Source: Acidithiobacillus ferrooxidans ATCC 23270
GTDB taxonomy: Bacteria > Pseudomonadota > Gammaproteobacteria > Acidithiobacillales > Acidithiobacillaceae
Direction of reading: 5' to 3'
Length of the DNA: 64,000 bases
NCBI RefSeq assembly: GCF_000021485.1
Contig: NC_011761.1
Location: forward strand, 2,918,398 to 2,982,397
Shown here piece by piece: positions 30,357-38,373 of the stretch. Below the pieces are notes generated by a model, which did no database searches, was not told the DNA's origin, and worked only from the letters and a program-made list of their open reading frames with translations. Both the position numbers and the translations under genes were made by a program. Position 1 is the stretch's first letter. Each line of letters starts with the position of its first letter.

Positions 30357-30500
30357 ACTTACGTTGATTAACAAATCATCGTGAATACCAAATAGTCATT
30401 GAAATAAACGGCACAATAAAAATCTGCACGACTATGGATTAGACATTGACACGGCCGTTAAACCGTCTAATCACTGAGTTGGAGGTGATGAAAGCTAAGA

Positions 30501-30794
30501 TTGGCCATACTAGCTGAAGATTGGGATACAGACGATCTTTTTGACAAATGGATTTCGCCAAAACAATCGGAGAATGATATAGTGAAATATATAACAGAAG
30601 CACAACTAACTGAACATATCAATCAACAGTTGAGCAAATATAAATGCTCTATATCTAAAATTAGCAAAATAACCTGCATCGACAACAAAGGTAAAAACTG
30701 GACAGCCTCATTAACTTGTAGTGATGAACAAATAAAAGATGAATCGTTTGAAATTGTAAATAAATTTAAAGAAAGTTATTCAGCTGTATGGTAG
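30501..30794 (+). CDS. AT-rich hypothetical protein, 97 residues
   Basis: The frame opens after a stop at 30489 and its only good start is TTG at 30501; GGAGGTGAT at 30481-30489 is about 12 nt upstream. The product is acidic at the N-terminus (EDWDTDDLFDKWI) with a C-terminal part containing CSISKISKITCIDNKGKNW. No family is recognised. The base composition is clearly AT-rich compared with its neighbours, pointing to recent acquisition. The last 7 nt overlap the downstream lipoprotein gene. It lies inside the cassette bounded by the two attC-like sites. Confidence 0.65.
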   Translation: MAILAEDWDTDDLFDKWISPKQSENDIVKYITEAQLTEHINQQLSKYKCSISKISKITCIDNKGKNWTASLTCSDEQIKDESFEIVNKFKESYSAVW

Positions 30795-31228
30795 CTTTTC
30801 GTTATTTAGTGATCGTTATAACCGCTCTAGCTCTTGCAGGGTGCGGAGGTTCTAGATCTTCTGGTAATAACTATATTAATGCTAACACAAATGCGCGTAA
30901 CACCTCTCATATCATTACAAACATTCAAGCCAAAAATTTATTAAGATCAGCCCTGCATGGTAATAATATTAGCCTTCATAAACTTAAGGTATATGCTCAC
31001 GATCGAAATAAATATGCTGAAATGTGGCTAGGTCAATACTATTTCCTTAGAAGGGATTATGATGAAACATACTACTGGTACAGAAAATCAGCCAGACAAG
31101 GTGATTCATATGCGTATTTAGGTTTATTTGATCTTTATTCACACGGTCAAGGAGTTACTCAAAACATGGGGAAGGCCGAACAGTGGCTTAAAAGAGGCAT
31201 GTTAGCTAGTGAACACTCCACCGGCTAA
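30788..31228 (+). CDS. Sel1-repeat lipoprotein
   Basis: The 146-residue product has a type II signal peptide (lipobox LAGC about residues 16-19), then an Asn-rich linker and Sel1-like TPR helices (EMWLGQYYFLRRDYDETYYWYRKSA, YAYLGLFDLYSHGQGV, KAEQWLKRG). Sel1 proteins mediate protein contacts; here it would be anchored on the periplasmic side of a membrane. It overlaps the 97-residue gene by 7 nt and shares its AT-rich composition, so the two form an imported operon carried by one cassette. Confidence 0.78.
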   Translation: MVAFRYLVIVITALALAGCGGSRSSGNNYINANTNARNTSHIITNIQAKNLLRSALHGNNISLHKLKVYAHDRNKYAEMWLGQYYFLRRDYDETYYWYRKSARQGDSYAYLGLFDLYSHGQGVTQNMGKAEQWLKRGMLASEHSTG

Positions 31229-31255
31229 AGCCGGATCGGTCGGCACTACGGACGA

Positions 31256-31450
31256 CTAGCGTACAATTTTTTCCGAATTCTGAAGGGACCATGATAATCC
31301 GTTCTCACAACCGACCGTTTTTGAGAGTCTTCGGCTGGTGATGGTTACCTCCTCATAGTTAATCAATGTGTTGCAATTCTCGAAAATCATGCTCAAAAAT
31401 CGGTTACGTTTTCCCGCCATGATGACGAATTTTGAGAGCTTGCTGGCCAA
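31256..31450 (-). pseudogene. Possible remnant of an unrecognised gene
   Basis: A minus-strand frame with protein-like composition runs from a stop near 31535 to a stop at 31256, including KPRTGRERTFGDLASKLS, MAGKRNRFLSMIFENC and TSRRLSKTVGCENGL. The ATG at 31450 and earlier TTG codons lack ribosome sites. It lies in the 330 nt between the lipoprotein and attC-like site 2 and may be a decayed second gene of the cassette. I do not recognise a family. Confidence 0.25.
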
Positions 31451-31560
31451 GTCCCCGAACGTCCGCTCCCGCCCGGTCCTGGGCTTGGGCGCCGATAGCC
31501 CGAATTCGCCAAGAGAGATGAAAAGATATTTCTAGGGGGAATCGTTCAAAAACCGGGCTC

Positions 31561-31623
31561 GTCCAACAACCGGCTCAGATCGTGGCTCGCTTCGCGATCA
31601 CGATCTAACCTTAATCGTTAGGC
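31561..31623 (+). repeat. Integron attC-like recombination site 2
   Basis: This 63-bp site starts GTCCAAC (31561-31567) and ends GTTAGGC (31617-31623), which pair at six of seven positions. The stem is AGATCGTG (31577-31584) with CACGATCT (31599-31606), perfect over 8 bp, and inside it TCGC pairs with GCGA around TTC. Layout and size resemble the attC of aadA-type cassettes. It has the same orientation as site 1; the interval between the two G-TT cut points is 1267 bp. Confidence 0.8.
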
Positions 31624-31631
31624 ACCGCAGG

Positions 31632-31850
31632 TCAGAATTCTACGGCGTACGTAATTGCGTCACTTTTCTTGAAAACCTCAAGCGCGAATGGTGTTGACCA
31701 TGTGTATAGGTCGTGGATTGAGTAGTCCTTGCCTGGAGTTGCGCCAGCTTCAATTAGCGAATGCTCCATGTTCTTGGCCATGATAAGAAGAAGATCTTCT
31801 AGGGTGCTGGGATCTGCTTTGTCGACTTGGCGAAGAAGTTGTGTAGTCAT
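31632..31850 (-). CDS. Small cassette protein, 72 residues, reverse oriented
   Basis: From ATG 31850 (AAGGAGC upstream) the product is 72 residues: an acidic helical half (TTQLLRQVDKADPSTLEDLLLIMAKN, listed here in two parts by motif TLEDLLLI) and a C-terminal half with HDLYTWSTPFALEVFKKS. No family is recognised. It runs opposite to the attC orientation and its stop is only 9 nt from the GTTAGGC core. Reverse-oriented cassette genes normally bring their own promoter; an extended -10 (TGTTATAGA) lies about 60 nt upstream on the minus strand. Confidence 0.65.
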   Translation of the reverse strand: MTTQLLRQVDKADPSTLEDLLLIMAKNMEHSLIEAGATPGKDYSIHDLYTWSTPFALEVFKKSDAITYAVEF

Positions 31851-32363
31851 AAGTGCTCCTTGATGGCTAACGTGAATACAACTGCAGCTGGTTAGCAGCA
31901 TAACACCCGACGTTACTCTATAACATTTCTGGATCTCCTCGGCTACAACCATCCTACTTTTTTCGTTCTACACCAATCCACCCAAATTTGAACGTCCGCT
32001 TCAGCTGCATACCTGCCACTGGAGATAAAGAGCATACCGGGGGGCGGAGAACCTGCGAGACGTCAGGATCAGACTTTTTGCTTAGGAAAGTCGTTTATAA
32101 TTTTTTTGACATAATGATCCATGGTGAAACCTTTTTGTTACTCGACAGGTGGCTCTGTTCATTTTGCATTGGGAGTACCGCGCAATCCCATATAGGGTTG
32201 CTATTCCTCAGGAGTGGACCGCCATGCGCGTCCATAGCGACAAGCAATCATCCACCATTCACAATTCTTGACACTTTGCCGCTGGCATCCGCCGCGGCGG
32301 CGCGCTAACTTGTCTGGCACGGAAAGGGTGCACCTTTCCCCCTGAGTGATGAGGAGCAGAGTA
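31851..32363 (+). other. Intergenic region between cassette cluster and envelope-stress operon
   Basis: About 510 nt hold no convincing gene. It includes an inverted repeat GGCTAAC...GTTAGC at 31865-31896, an AT-rich tract with TATAAT (32096-32101) and TTGACA (32106-32111) that do not form a well-spaced pair, and a hairpin at 32321-32339 just before the Spy-like gene. It probably contains the promoter of that gene and the right edge of the accessory island. Confidence 0.5.
32321..32339 (+). promoter_or_regulatory. Hairpin in the leader of the Spy/CpxP-like gene
   Basis: GGAAAGG (32321-32327) and CCTTTCC (32333-32339) form a perfect 7-bp stem around GTGCA. It ends 11 nt before the GAGGAG ribosome site of the gene at 32364. 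It is not followed by a T run, so it is more likely an mRNA stability or operator element than a terminator. Confidence 0.4.
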
Positions 32364-32918
32364 ATGTTAACATTCAAGCATGTAGTATCGGGATTGATGG
32401 TCGGAACGATGGCGCTGGCGGCAGTGCCTGCCTTTGCGGCAGTTGCAGAGACTCCGCCGGTCATGAATGGTGGCCCCATGGGACCGGGCATGATGCAAGG
32501 CCATCCTTGTCCGGGGGGATGGCGGCATGGGCCCATGCGCAAGGGTGGTTGGATGCGGAACGCACCCGTGCCCATGCTGATGCCCATCGTCTGGCGGCAT
32601 GCGGTGGACCTCAAGCTGACCCCCGCGCAGGAAACGGATCTGAAAAACTGGCGTGCCCAGCAGCTAAAGGAAATGCCCACCTGGCGTCAGAATATGCAGG
32701 TTCACAACGCCGCGCTGCGTGATGCGCTTCTGAACGGTGAATCGGGCAGTGCCATCGTCCCCTTGCGGGAAGCGGTCCTCAAGGATCATGCCACGATGCT
32801 CGAACACGGCATTCAGCAGGTGAATTATCTCCATAAGATACTGACGCCTGTGCAGTGGCAGAAAGCCACCGCGCTCTATAAGGAAATCGGGAGCAGGCGG
32901 GGACCCTGGGGCAAGTAA
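32364..32918 (+). CDS. Spy/CpxP-like periplasmic protein
   Basis: The 184-residue protein has a signal peptide (MLTFKHVVSGLMVGTMALAAVPAFA), a Met/Gly/Pro/His-rich segment (GGPMGPGMMQGHPCPGGWRHGPM) that could bind metal, and two LTxxQ motifs (KLTPAQETDL and ILTPVQWQKA), the hallmark of the Spy/CpxP/ZraP family. Such proteins act as periplasmic chaperones or accessory sensors of envelope or metal stress. The start at 32364 has GAGGAG 7 nt upstream. Its stop is directly followed by the response-regulator ATG, so the three genes form one operon. Confidence 0.82.
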   Translation: MLTFKHVVSGLMVGTMALAAVPAFAAVAETPPVMNGGPMGPGMMQGHPCPGGWRHGPMRKGGWMRNAPVPMLMPIVWRHAVDLKLTPAQETDLKNWRAQQLKEMPTWRQNMQVHNAALRDALLNGESGSAIVPLREAVLKDHATMLEHGIQQVNYLHKILTPVQWQKATALYKEIGSRRGPWGK

Positions 32919-33656
32919 ATGACGGAAGGCGGTAAAATCCTGCTGGTCGACGACGACCCCCGACTGCGCACCATGCTGGTGCGCTACCTGGAAGGGCAGG
33001 GTTTCATCGTCCACGCCGCCGCCTCCGGTGTGCAGATGGATCGCCAGTTGGAGCGGGAATACTATGACCTGCTCCTGCTGGATGTCCTTATGCCCGGCGA
33101 AGACGGCTTCAGCATCTGTCAGCGTCTGCGGGTGCAGGAACCACATTTGCCCATCATCATGCTGACTGCCCGGGGGGACTTGGCCGACCGGGTACAGGGC
33201 CTCGATGTGGGCGCCGATGACTATCTCTCCAAGCCCTTTGAGCCCCAGGAACTGGTTGCACGTATCCGCGCCGTGCTGCGCCGCAGTCAGGATCTGCGCA
33301 GCAGCGACCCAACCCCGGGCGCCATCATTTTCGGCCCCTTCCGCCTCGCTCTCGATAGTCGCAGTCTCTGGCGGAATGACGAGAAAATCTCCCTTACCGA
33401 CAGCGAGTTTTCCATTCTGCACGCGCTGGCCAGTCATCCCTGGCAGCCGCTCTCGCGGGACCGCCTGCTGGCCATGACCCATGGCAATGAGGACGCCACA
33501 CCCAGTTCACGGGGTATTGATGTGTTTATCTCGCGCTTGCGGCGCCTTGTTGAAGACGATCCCGGCGAACCACACTATATTCAGACCGTCTGGGGGCGGG
33601 GGTATGTGCTGGTGCCCGATGGCGGAGATGCCACACCCAGGGAAGAAGGCACTTAA
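32919..33656 (+). CDS. OmpR-family response regulator
   Basis: The 245-residue protein has a receiver domain with the acidic pair DDD at residues 11-13, phosphoacceptor Asp55 (LLLLDVLMPGEDG), conserved Thr in MLTARG and Lys in SKPFEP. The C-terminal winged helix follows (ISLTDSEFSILHAL ... SRGIDVFISRLRRLVEDDP ... IQTVWGRGYVLV). It is OmpR/CpxR-like and should activate or repress promoters once phosphorylated by the kinase encoded 5 nt downstream. It starts immediately after the Spy-like gene's stop. Confidence 0.95.
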   Translation: MTEGGKILLVDDDPRLRTMLVRYLEGQGFIVHAAASGVQMDRQLEREYYDLLLLDVLMPGEDGFSICQRLRVQEPHLPIIMLTARGDLADRVQGLDVGADDYLSKPFEPQELVARIRAVLRRSQDLRSSDPTPGAIIFGPFRLALDSRSLWRNDEKISLTDSEFSILHALASHPWQPLSRDRLLAMTHGNEDATPSSRGIDVFISRLRRLVEDDPGEPHYIQTVWGRGYVLVPDGGDATPREEGT

Positions 33657-33661
33657 CCCGG

Positions 33662-34924
33662 ATGAATAAATCGCACCTCTGGCCGGATACGCTGTTTACC
33701 CGGATGTTTCTCATCATCGCCGGGCTACTGCTACTGAGTCAGCTTGCGGTGTACTGGTTTTTCAACATCTATCAGGCCAACCCGCAGGCCGAGCGTCTGG
33801 CGCAGAACTGGGCGCAAATTCTGACCCTGAGTGAAACCCTCACCCCAGCCCAGCGTCAGGAGACGGAGTCCGTGCTGCTGCACCAAGGCCTCCGCATCGT
33901 TCCTGCCGGTGCGGTGCGCGGCCACAATCCCCGTCTGCCGGTACTGGCCAACGCCCTGCAACTGCTGCACCACATGGGCTGGCCGCAGGCACAACTACGC
34001 GTGGACGGCCAACGCCGGATGCTCTGGTTGCAAACCCGGCCCGATGCAACCCTGGCGCTGGCCATGCCCATGCTCCATCCACCGGGGCTGCCGTTGCCCT
34101 GGTTCAAGCTGGCGGCGATTTTGCTGCTCTCCTGGCTGGGGGCGTATCTGGCGGTACGCCAGGTCACCCGGCCCCTCACCCGGCTCATGCAAGGGGTGGC
34201 ACGTTTGCGCGGCGGCGATACCCCGGCGGATCTGCCCGAGGCGGGTCCGGCCGATCTGCGGCGCCTGGCCGAACGCTTCAACCAGACCCTGCGCGATTTG
34301 CATCGTCTCTGGAAAGAGCGGGAGATGGTGCTGGTGGGGGTCTCGCATGATCTGCGCACACCGCTCACCCGGATGCGCCTGAGCGCCGAATTCCTGCCGG
34401 CCGAGGAGGAGGCCCGCAGCGAAATCATCGCGAACATTCAGGAGATGGACAAGGTCATCCACCAGTTTCTCGATTACGCGCGTAGCGGCGAACAGGAAGC
34501 GCTGGTGGCGACCGACCTGGGTCTCTGGCTGAAGGCGTTCATTCTACGCCAACCGGCTGGCGTGGTGTGGCACCCCCCTGCAATCGCGCTGCCGAAAATA
34601 CCCATACAGGAAGTGGGCCTGGCCCGTGCCCTGCAGAACCTCGTCGACAATGCACAGTCTCATGGTGGCGCTCCCATAGAGGTCAGCGCCGAACCCGCCG
34701 CAGACGGCGTGCTGATCCGCGTCCGCGATCACGGGCCGGGCATTGCGGAGGCGGAGCTGGAAGCGGTGCGCGCCCCTTTTGCGCAAGCCGGTAAGGGCGG
34801 TGGGGTGGGGCTTGGACTGGCCATCGTCGAGCGGATCGTGGCCTATCACCATGGGCGCTTCGTTCTGGTCAACGCGCCCGGCGGTGGCCTGGAGGCGCGC
34901 ATAGTCCTGCCTCCGGCGCCCTGA
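33662..34924 (+). CDS. Sensor histidine kinase (EnvZ/CpxA-like)
   Basis: This 420-residue inner-membrane kinase has two membrane helices (about residues 14-34 and 148-164) bracketing a periplasmic sensor of about 110 residues, then a HAMP segment (RQVTRPLTRLMQGVARLRGGD). The phosphoacceptor is His229 in GVSHDLRTPLTRMRLS. The ATPase domain shows N box LQNLVDNAQSHGG, G1 DHGPGIAEAE and G2 GGVGLGLAIVERI. EnvZ-type H-box residues suggest both kinase and phosphatase activity. It pairs with the adjacent regulator; the Spy-like protein may modulate sensing. Confidence 0.94.
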   Translation: MNKSHLWPDTLFTRMFLIIAGLLLLSQLAVYWFFNIYQANPQAERLAQNWAQILTLSETLTPAQRQETESVLLHQGLRIVPAGAVRGHNPRLPVLANALQLLHHMGWPQAQLRVDGQRRMLWLQTRPDATLALAMPMLHPPGLPLPWFKLAAILLLSWLGAYLAVRQVTRPLTRLMQGVARLRGGDTPADLPEAGPADLRRLAERFNQTLRDLHRLWKEREMVLVGVSHDLRTPLTRMRLSAEFLPAEEEARSEIIANIQEMDKVIHQFLDYARSGEQEALVATDLGLWLKAFILRQPAGVVWHPPAIALPKIPIQEVGLARALQNLVDNAQSHGGAPIEVSAEPAADGVLIRVRDHGPGIAEAELEAVRAPFAQAGKGGGVGLGLAIVERIVAYHHGRFVLVNAPGGGLEARIVLPPAP

Positions 34925-34935
34925 GGCCGGGCGCA

Positions 34936-35262
34936 TCAGGGCTGTTTGGGCGCCGCCGGCGGGCAAAGTTTTCGGAGGTGCGCCACCTCGGAAGGGCTGA
35001 GATCGTGCCATGCGATATTGCCGCACCTGCCGCTGAGTGGGCCTTCCAGTGTGCCCTCCTGCGAAACCGCTCCGCCCACCGGAAAATTGGCCACGGATTG
35101 CGTCGATATGGCGGGTCCTACGGTCTGCGTCGCCCCCGTCGTCTGCACAGGCGCTCCGGTCTGCTGATTCTGCCACCAGAAGAACAGCACCACCGCGAGG
35201 ATCAGCACCAACAACAGCACGACCAGCCAGCGCCAGCCATGCGTCTTTTCCGCTTCGTCCAT
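34936..35262 (-). CDS. Single-pass membrane protein of unknown function
   Basis: From ATG 35262 (GGGAG 8 nt upstream) the product has 108 residues: a short charged N-terminus (MDEAEKTHGWRW), one membrane helix (LVVLLLVLILAVVLFFWW), a Thr/Val/Gln-rich linker and a C-terminal part with two cysteines (GRCGNIAWHDLSPSEVAHLRKLC). The C-terminal part is predicted periplasmic and may form a disulfide. No family is recognised. It is convergent with the kinase gene and divergent from argH. Confidence 0.65.
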   Translation of the reverse strand: MDEAEKTHGWRWLVVLLLVLILAVVLFFWWQNQQTGAPVQTTGATQTVGPAISTQSVANFPVGGAVSQEGTLEGPLSGRCGNIAWHDLSPSEVAHLRKLCPPAAPKQP

Positions 35263-35405
35263 GCATTGCACTCCCACGTGTCGGCTCCATGAAGACTTTA
35301 GCAAGAGCGGGGGAGGAATGCCAAAGGGCCGCCGCCCCGACCGGGAATACTGGCGAACGACACCCCCTTTTCGCTATAGTCGCGGGCAGGACAGGAGGTG
35401 TGGGC

Positions 35406-36794
35406 ATGAGTGAAAAAATGTGGGGTGGGCGCTTCGCGGCGGGCACCGACCGTCTGGTCGAGGCCTTTACGGCATCCATCCAGGTGGACCGTCGTCTGTA
35501 CGCGGAGGACATCCGTGGTTCCATGGCTCATGCCCGCATGCTGGGCCGGGTGGGCGTGCTGACGGAAGCGGAGGTGGAGGCCATCGTCACCGGGCTGGCG
35601 CAGGTGCGGCAGGAGATCGTCGAAGACCGGCTGCCTTTTGTGGATGCCCTGGAAGACATCCACATGCACGTCGAGTCGCGCCTCACCGAAATCATCGGCG
35701 ACGTCGGCAAGAAGCTCCACACCGGCCGTTCCCGCAACGATCAGGTGGCCACCGACCTGCGCCTTTATACCCGCGGCGGCCTGGATGACCTCGTCCGGGG
35801 GCTGCAGCACCTGCAAAACGTCTTCATCGACCTCGCCGAGCGGGAGGTGGAGACCATCCTCCCGGGTCTGACCCACATGCAGGTGGCCCAACCGATCAGC
35901 TTTGGTCACCATTGTATGGCCTACGTGGAGATGTTCCACCGCGATACCCAGCGTCTGCTCGATGCACGACGGCGGGTGAACGTGCTGCCCCTGGGCGCGG
36001 CGGCGCTGGCGGGGACGACCTTTCCCATCGACCGCTGGGACGTGGCGCGTCAGCTCGGCTTTGAGGCCGTCGCCGAAAACAGCCTCGATGCCGTCTCCGA
36101 CCGCGACTTTGTGATGGAAGTGTTATCGGATCTGGCCATCCTCGCCGTCCACCTCTCGCGGCTGTCGGAAGAGTTGATCCTGTGGATGTCGGCCCCCTTC
36201 GGCTTCATCGACCTGCCCGACGGCTTCTGTACCGGCTCCAGCATCATGCCACAAAAGAAAAACCCGGATGTCGCGGAAATCATTCGTGGCAAGAGTGGGC
36301 GGGTGATCGGCGATCTTGTCGCTATCCTCGTTCTCATGAAGGGCCAGCCCCTCGCCTACAACCGCGACAATCAGGAAGACAAGGAAACCCTTTTCGACGC
36401 CCTTGACCAGATGCGCGCCAGCGTGGAGATCATGGGCCGGATGCTGCCGGGCCTGCAGACCCGTCCCGACGTCATGCGCGCGCAGGCGGAACGCGGCTTT
36501 GCCACCGCCACCGATCTGGCCGATTATCTGGTGCGCAAGGGACTGCCTTTCCGTGATGCCCACGCCGTGGTGGGCCGTGCCGTGCGCCTGGCCCAGGAAC
36601 GCCACATCGGCCTGGAGGCCCTGCCGCTGGCGGATTTGCAGGCGCTGTCACCGCTCATCGACGGGGAGGTCTATGCGGTGCTGGTGCTGGAAGGCTCCCT
36701 GGCGGCGCGGGATCACTTGGGCGGTACGGCACCCCGGCAGGTGCAGGCCGCCATCCAGCGCGCCCGAGAGCGCCTGCAGCGGGAGGCCCTGTGA
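35406..36794 (+). CDS. argH: Argininosuccinate lyase
   Basis: ArgH splits argininosuccinate into arginine and fumarate, the last step of arginine synthesis. The 462-residue protein starts SEKMWGGRFAAGTDRLVEAF and contains the fumarase/aspartase signature GSSIMPQKKNPD, with VESRLTE, GRSRNDQ and HTGRSRN-like motifs. The ATG at 35406 has GGAGGTG upstream; the longer open frame to 35037 has no such support. It overlaps the next gene by GTGA and is followed by lysA, a common amino-acid gene order. Confidence 0.96.
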   Translation: MSEKMWGGRFAAGTDRLVEAFTASIQVDRRLYAEDIRGSMAHARMLGRVGVLTEAEVEAIVTGLAQVRQEIVEDRLPFVDALEDIHMHVESRLTEIIGDVGKKLHTGRSRNDQVATDLRLYTRGGLDDLVRGLQHLQNVFIDLAEREVETILPGLTHMQVAQPISFGHHCMAYVEMFHRDTQRLLDARRRVNVLPLGAAALAGTTFPIDRWDVARQLGFEAVAENSLDAVSDRDFVMEVLSDLAILAVHLSRLSEELILWMSAPFGFIDLPDGFCTGSSIMPQKKNPDVAEIIRGKSGRVIGDLVAILVLMKGQPLAYNRDNQEDKETLFDALDQMRASVEIMGRMLPGLQTRPDVMRAQAERGFATATDLADYLVRKGLPFRDAHAVVGRAVRLAQERHIGLEALPLADLQALSPLIDGEVYAVLVLEGSLAARDHLGGTAPRQVQAAIQRARERLQREAL

Positions 36795-36976
36795 ATCGCA
36801 TTCGCGCCCTCTTTCTCCTCCTGCTGCTAGGCCTCGCCCTGGGCGGTTGCGGCCGTAAAACGGCCCTGACCCTGCCGCCCGCCCACAGCGTTACCCCCGC
36901 CGCACCGGCGGCCCCCGGCCAGAACCCCGCATCCGCCGGGCCCACGGCGCCTGTTCAGAGCCCTGCCGCCCCATGA
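36791..36976 (+). CDS. Small LptM/YifL-like lipoprotein
   Basis: The 61-residue product starts at GTG 36791, overlapping the argH stop, and has a type II signal with lipobox LGGC about residues 17-20, followed by GRKTALTLPPA and a Pro/Ala-rich tail. Tiny lipoproteins of this sort sit directly before lysA in many proteobacteria (LppL/YifL; the E. coli member LptM assists LptD maturation). The gene overlaps lysA by ATGA, so it is translationally coupled. Exact function here is inferred from position and motif. Confidence 0.75.
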   Translation: MNRIRALFLLLLLGLALGGCGRKTALTLPPAHSVTPAAPAAPGQNPASAGPTAPVQSPAAP

Positions 36977-38232
36977 ATACCTTCCACTACCGCGACCACG
37001 CCCTGTACGGCGAAGACCTCCCCTTGCAGGAAATAGCGGCGCATTACGGCACGCCCTGCTACGTCTATTCCGAAGCGGCGCTGCGTGAACGCTATCACTC
37101 CTTCAGCGCCGCCCTCGGTGACAACACCCGGGTCTGTTATGCGGTCAAGGCCAACAGCAATCTCGGTATCCTGCGGATTTTTGCGGAGATGGGCGCGGGC
37201 TTCGATATCGTCTCCGGCGGTGAGCTGGAGCGGGTGCTGCGGGCGGGCGGCGATGCCGGCACCATCGTTTTTTCCGGTGTCGGCAAATCCAGCGTCGAAA
37301 TCCGCGCCGCCCTCGGTGCCGGTATCTTCTGCCTCAATGTCGAGTCCGCCGCCGAACTCTGGCGCATTGCGGACATTGCTGCCGACATGGGCAAACGTGC
37401 GCCCGTCGCCCTGCGGGTCAACCCCGACGTGGACCCCGGCACCCATCGCTACATCGCCACGGGGCTGAAAGAGAGCAAGTTCGGCATCCCCATGGATCAG
37501 GCCCGCCACCTCTACCTGCAAGCCGCGCAGCACCCGGCGCTGGAGCTGAAGGGTATTGCCTGCCATATCGGCTCCCAGTTGCTGGACCTGACGCCCCTGG
37601 GCGAGGCCGCAGGGCGGGTGCGCGCGCTGTATGACGAGCTGGCGGCCCATGGGATTGCCCTCCAGCATCTGGATCTGGGCGGCGGTGTGGGCATTCGCTA
37701 CCACGACGAAATCCCGCCCAGCCCCGCCGACTACGCCTGGACGCTGGATCAGGCTTTGCAAGGCGTAGCGGTACGGCGGGTAGTGGAACTGGGCCGGGCG
37801 CTGGCGGGCAACGCCGGCGTGCTGCTGACCAAGGTGGAATACCTCAAGGACAACGGCGGCAAGCAGTTCTGCGTGGTGGATGCGGCCATGAATGACCTGT
37901 TGCGTCCCGCGCTGTACGGTGCCTGGCACGACATCCTGCCCCTGCACCAAAGTGTCGGAACAGGACCAGCCATGGATGTCGTCGGCCCGGTCTGTGAAAG
38001 TGGCGACTTCCTCGCCAGAGATCGTCCGCTAGCGGCCAAAGCCGGTGACCTGCTCGCCGTCATGAGCGCCGGGGCCTACGGTTTCGCCATGAGCAGCAAC
38101 TACAACAGCCGCCCCCGTCCTCCTGAAGTGCTCATCAGCGGCCACCAGCACCGCCTCATTCGCCGCCGCGAGACCCTCGCCGATCAGTTGTCGCTGGAAG
38201 AAAACCCGCCCTCCAGGAAGTCTCCCTTATAA
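36973..38232 (+). CDS. lysA: Diaminopimelate decarboxylase
   Basis: LysA makes L-lysine from meso-diaminopimelate with PLP. The 419-residue protein has the PLP lysine at Lys59 in CYAVKANSN, the glycine loop HLDLGGGVGIRY, the substrate motif CHIGSQ, the catalytic cysteine region VGPVCESGDFLA and GAYGFAMSSNYN. It is the usual length. It follows argH and the small lipoprotein with overlapping starts and stops, so the three are one operon. dapF, which often follows, is absent. Confidence 0.97.
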   Translation: MNTFHYRDHALYGEDLPLQEIAAHYGTPCYVYSEAALRERYHSFSAALGDNTRVCYAVKANSNLGILRIFAEMGAGFDIVSGGELERVLRAGGDAGTIVFSGVGKSSVEIRAALGAGIFCLNVESAAELWRIADIAADMGKRAPVALRVNPDVDPGTHRYIATGLKESKFGIPMDQARHLYLQAAQHPALELKGIACHIGSQLLDLTPLGEAAGRVRALYDELAAHGIALQHLDLGGGVGIRYHDEIPPSPADYAWTLDQALQGVAVRRVVELGRALAGNAGVLLTKVEYLKDNGGKQFCVVDAAMNDLLRPALYGAWHDILPLHQSVGTGPAMDVVGPVCESGDFLARDRPLAAKAGDLLAVMSAGAYGFAMSSNYNSRPRPPEVLISGHQHRLIRRRETLADQLSLEENPPSRKSPL

Positions 38233-38373
38233 GGATCGCCAGTCAACGGATCCGTCGCCACCACCGACTATCTGCTATTCTTAGGCGGTAATGGGATATT
38301 TCTGTGGGCTTGGCCGTATCAGAGACCATCGCAGCACCCGGCCAATCGCCCGCACACCTGTGAGGAGGCCACC

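Noticed and set aside
31865..31897. Inverted repeat GGCTAAC...GTTAGC as a third attC
   Set aside because: Only 33 bp long, below the size of known attC sites, with no internal stem of the right form; the right core does not fit GTTRRRY.
31988..32308. 106-codon plus-strand frame before the Spy-like gene
   Set aside because: No ribosome site or recognisable pattern; it runs through the likely promoter region.
35037..35405. 123-residue N-terminal extension of ArgH
   Set aside because: It overlaps the opposite-strand membrane protein gene, and GGAGGTG before ATG 35406 gives the family-standard start.
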